A program made the position numbers and the translations under genes. DNA of 9,044 nt, taken from Paracoccaceae bacterium. GTDB lineage: Bacteria > Pseudomonadota > Alphaproteobacteria > Rhodobacterales > Rhodobacteraceae. The notes under the pieces were generated by a model. It saw only the letters and a list, made by a program, of their open reading frames with translations. It had not been told where the DNA came from and ran no database searches. The DNA lies in NCBI GenBank assembly GCA_003565055.1, contig PXDM01000296.1, positions 1 through 9,044 on the forward strand. Reading direction: 5' to 3'. This document shows positions 8,137-9,044 of the stretch, piece after piece. Position 1 is the first letter of the stretch. Each line of letters opens with the position of its first letter.

Positions 8137-8160
8137 CACCACTGTGGTGAAGTATGATAC
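8137..8160 (-). promoter_or_regulatory. Candidate promoter/operator for the RHH-led operon
   Basis: CACCAC-T-GTGGTG (8137-8149) is a perfect 6+1+6 inverted repeat, followed at once by GTAT-G-ATAC (8152-8160). On the minus strand TATCAT (8154-8159) could serve as a -10 element, which would place transcription start near 8147 inside the palindrome and give a leader of about 35 bases. The expected -35 region is poor (TTCTGG-like at best). An operator over the start site is the usual arrangement for autorepression, and the RHH protein is the obvious candidate ligand. Binding is inferred. Confidence 0.4.
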
Positions 8161-8179
8161 ATGTCCTTTGCGTTTACCC

Positions 8180-8216
8180 CCAGAATTTCTGGAGAAGCTC
8201 TCTCCACATTGGTGGA
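8180..8216. repeat. Additional inverted repeats upstream of the operon
   Basis: CCAGAA-T-TTCTGG (8180-8192) is a second perfect 6+1+6 palindrome. TCCAC (8203-8207) and GTGGA (8212-8216) form an inverted repeat around ATTG. The latter shares CCAC/GTGG half-sites with the palindrome at 8137-8149, as expected if one regulator binds both. These could be auxiliary operators. Short palindromes also arise by chance, so support is modest. Confidence 0.35.
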
Positions 8217-8287
8217 CCCGCGATCAAACAAAGCTGGAACGCAAGTGAATTAAAATTTAGAATCAGTAGGCTAGTTGTGGGGTGTCA

Positions 8288-8300
8288 CCGCAAGTTGCGG
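8288..8300. repeat. 6+1+6 palindrome CCGCAA-G-TTGCGG
   Basis: This perfect odd-centred inverted repeat lies about 180 bases upstream of the RHH start. Its sequence differs from the palindromes closer to the operon, so it need not bind the same protein. On the minus strand TTGCGG could act as a -35-like element, but no good -10 follows at the right spacing. Its function is unknown. Confidence 0.25.
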
Positions 8301-8462
8301 CTGTCGTGAACCGCGCGAGACGTATCGGTCAGCAGGGTTTCAGCCGATGTGCATGTGATGGTCAAGAGGGCACTTGCACTTCGGGTGAGCGTCCGCCGAA
8401 GCTGTATCCCGCGCGTGCCTTGCTACGCTGCTCTCAACCCCTTTCAGCCCATGCTGACAGTC

Positions 8463-9044
8463 TTAGCGGTCCTCCCAAGGTTTTTTCTTCGGCATCGCCG
8501 AAGTCACCTCGACCTCCCGCAGCATGGCGCCCTCGATCAGCCCGTCTAGCACCCATTTCAGCGCCAGCCACCAGTCATCATAGGCGCGCCGGGCCGCCTC
8601 GATCTGGTGTGGGTGCGGGGAAAAGGTCACCGGGCAGGCCAGAACGTCGACGCTGCGCCACTTGCCGCGGGTGAGGACGCGCTCGGTGCCGATCACGATG
8701 GTGGTAGCGCGCTCGCCATGCTGGTTGCGCTTAACGTCAACCGGCACGCAGCGGGGCACTGCATCCGGCATCCAGTCCGGCGTTAGGCCGGCGCGGGCCA
8801 GTTCGGCCACGCGGATCGCCATGCGCTTGCCACCCAGACTGTCGGGCATCCCGGCGACGGTGGCGGCAATGACCTCGGCATCCTCATGGACATAGCCACC
8901 GATCTTGTGCTGGCCGCCGTCGACTTTGCAGCCCAGCGCGGCACGCTGGAGGAGGACGTATTCGAGGCCGAAGCCGAAGCCTTCCTCGTTGACGTCATGG
9001 GGGAGTGGTAGCTCCAGTTGGGCCTTCTCGACCCGGAACGCCCA
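8463..9044 (-). CDS. Unrecognised protein, 5' end beyond the window
   Basis: The frame is open from the TAA at 8463-8465 to the right edge, giving 193 visible C-terminal residues. An ATG at 8847-8849 would give 128 aa, but the frame stays open for 65 more codons with protein-like sequence (EGFGFGLEYVLLQRAALGCK), so the true start is outside. No catalytic motif, membrane segment or signal is visible. The sequence is mixed alpha/beta in character, with a conserved-looking segment RRAYDDWWLALKWVLDGL and a charged C-terminus ending KKKPWEDR. GC content and codon use look higher than in the defence operon. I do not recognise the family. Same-strand orientation with a 350-base gap and separate regulatory signals suggest it is not part of the operon. 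Confidence 0.7.
   Translation of the reverse strand, partial: WAFRVEKAQLELPLPHDVNEEGFGFGLEYVLLQRAALGCKVDGGQHKIGGYVHEDAEVIAATVAGMPDSLGGKRMAIRVAELARAGLTPDWMPDAVPRCVPVDVKRNQHGERATTIVIGTERVLTRGKWRSVDVLACPVTFSPHPHQIEAARRAYDDWWLALKWVLDGLIEGAMLREVEVTSAMPKKKPWEDR

Larger units (their letters stand above)
8113..8462. other. Intergenic control region upstream of the defence operon
   Basis: This 350-base stretch lies between the end of the right-hand gene and the RHH start. No frame looks coding. The part nearest the operon is relatively AT-rich (for example 8247-8263) and contains a cluster of short inverted repeats at 8137-8149, 8152-8160, 8180-8192, 8203-8216 and 8288-8300. It should hold the operon promoter and operators. 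The remaining part, 8301-8462, shows nothing I recognise. Confidence 0.6.

Noticed and set aside
7040..8248. 402-residue plus-strand open frame
   Set aside because: It is antisense to the methyltransferase and RHH genes and runs through their start region and the control region. Its sequence is Arg/Cys-rich with no domain.
8282..8674. Plus-strand frames (130 and 66 residues) overlapping the end of the right-hand gene
   Set aside because: They run antisense into the better-supported minus-strand frame at 8463-9044 and have Arg/Ser/Pro-rich compositions typical of spurious frames.
8783..8998. 71-residue minus-strand frame in another phase
   Set aside because: It is Ser/Ala-rich and overlaps the longer open minus-strand frame, which continues to the window edge with protein-like composition.
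1..9044. CRISPR array, tRNA, rRNA or integrase gene
   Set aside because: No regularly spaced repeats, tRNA-like cloverleaf, rRNA sequence or recombinase motif was seen on either strand.

Overview
The window is GC-rich bacterial DNA of alphaproteobacterial style (sphingomonad- or Rhodobacter-like by codon use). This is an inference, because no taxonomic marker gene is present. Almost all of it is one minus-strand operon, read from about 8112 down to 421, that looks like a compact defence island.

In transcription order the operon contains four genes: (1) a 67-aa ribbon-helix-helix (RHH) DNA-binding protein at 7909-8112; (2) a 585-aa Eco57I/TaqI-class N6-adenine DNA methyltransferase with its own target-recognition region at 6155-7912; (3) a large fusion at 3045-6158 with an HsdR_N-type PD-(D/E)XK nuclease, an NPPY-type adenine methyltransferase and a C-terminal recognition domain, which is a type IIG-like single-chain restriction-modification enzyme; (4) an 875-aa AAA_13 (RloC/PrrC-type) ABC-like ATPase with coiled coils and a mid-protein CxxC at 421-3048. 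Each of the three gene junctions is a four-base ATGA overlap, so the four genes form one translationally coupled unit.

Genes 2 and 3 match the architecture and approximate sizes of the known Eco57I pair: a solo methyltransferase of about 540 aa plus a bifunctional endonuclease-methyltransferase of about 1000 aa. The additions are the RHH gene at the front and the AAA_13 ATPase at the end. PrrC and RloC are known anticodon nucleases that accompany type I restriction systems as a second line of defence. The C-terminus of this ATPase carries an R-x3-E...H set (R781, E785, H837) that could be a similar effector site. My working model is RHH-controlled expression, modification and restriction by genes 2 and 3, and an abortive second tier from gene 4. 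The model is inferred and not shown by the sequence alone.

Upstream of the operon, 8113-8462 is non-coding and relatively AT-rich near the start. It holds several short inverted repeats, the best being a 6+1+6 palindrome at 8137-8149, and these are candidate operator sites. At the right edge (8463-9044) is the 3' part of an unrecognised conserved-looking gene that runs off the window. At the left edge (1-420) I see no convincing gene, only a nested GC-rich inverted repeat at 44-72 and a hairpin at the ATPase stop codon.
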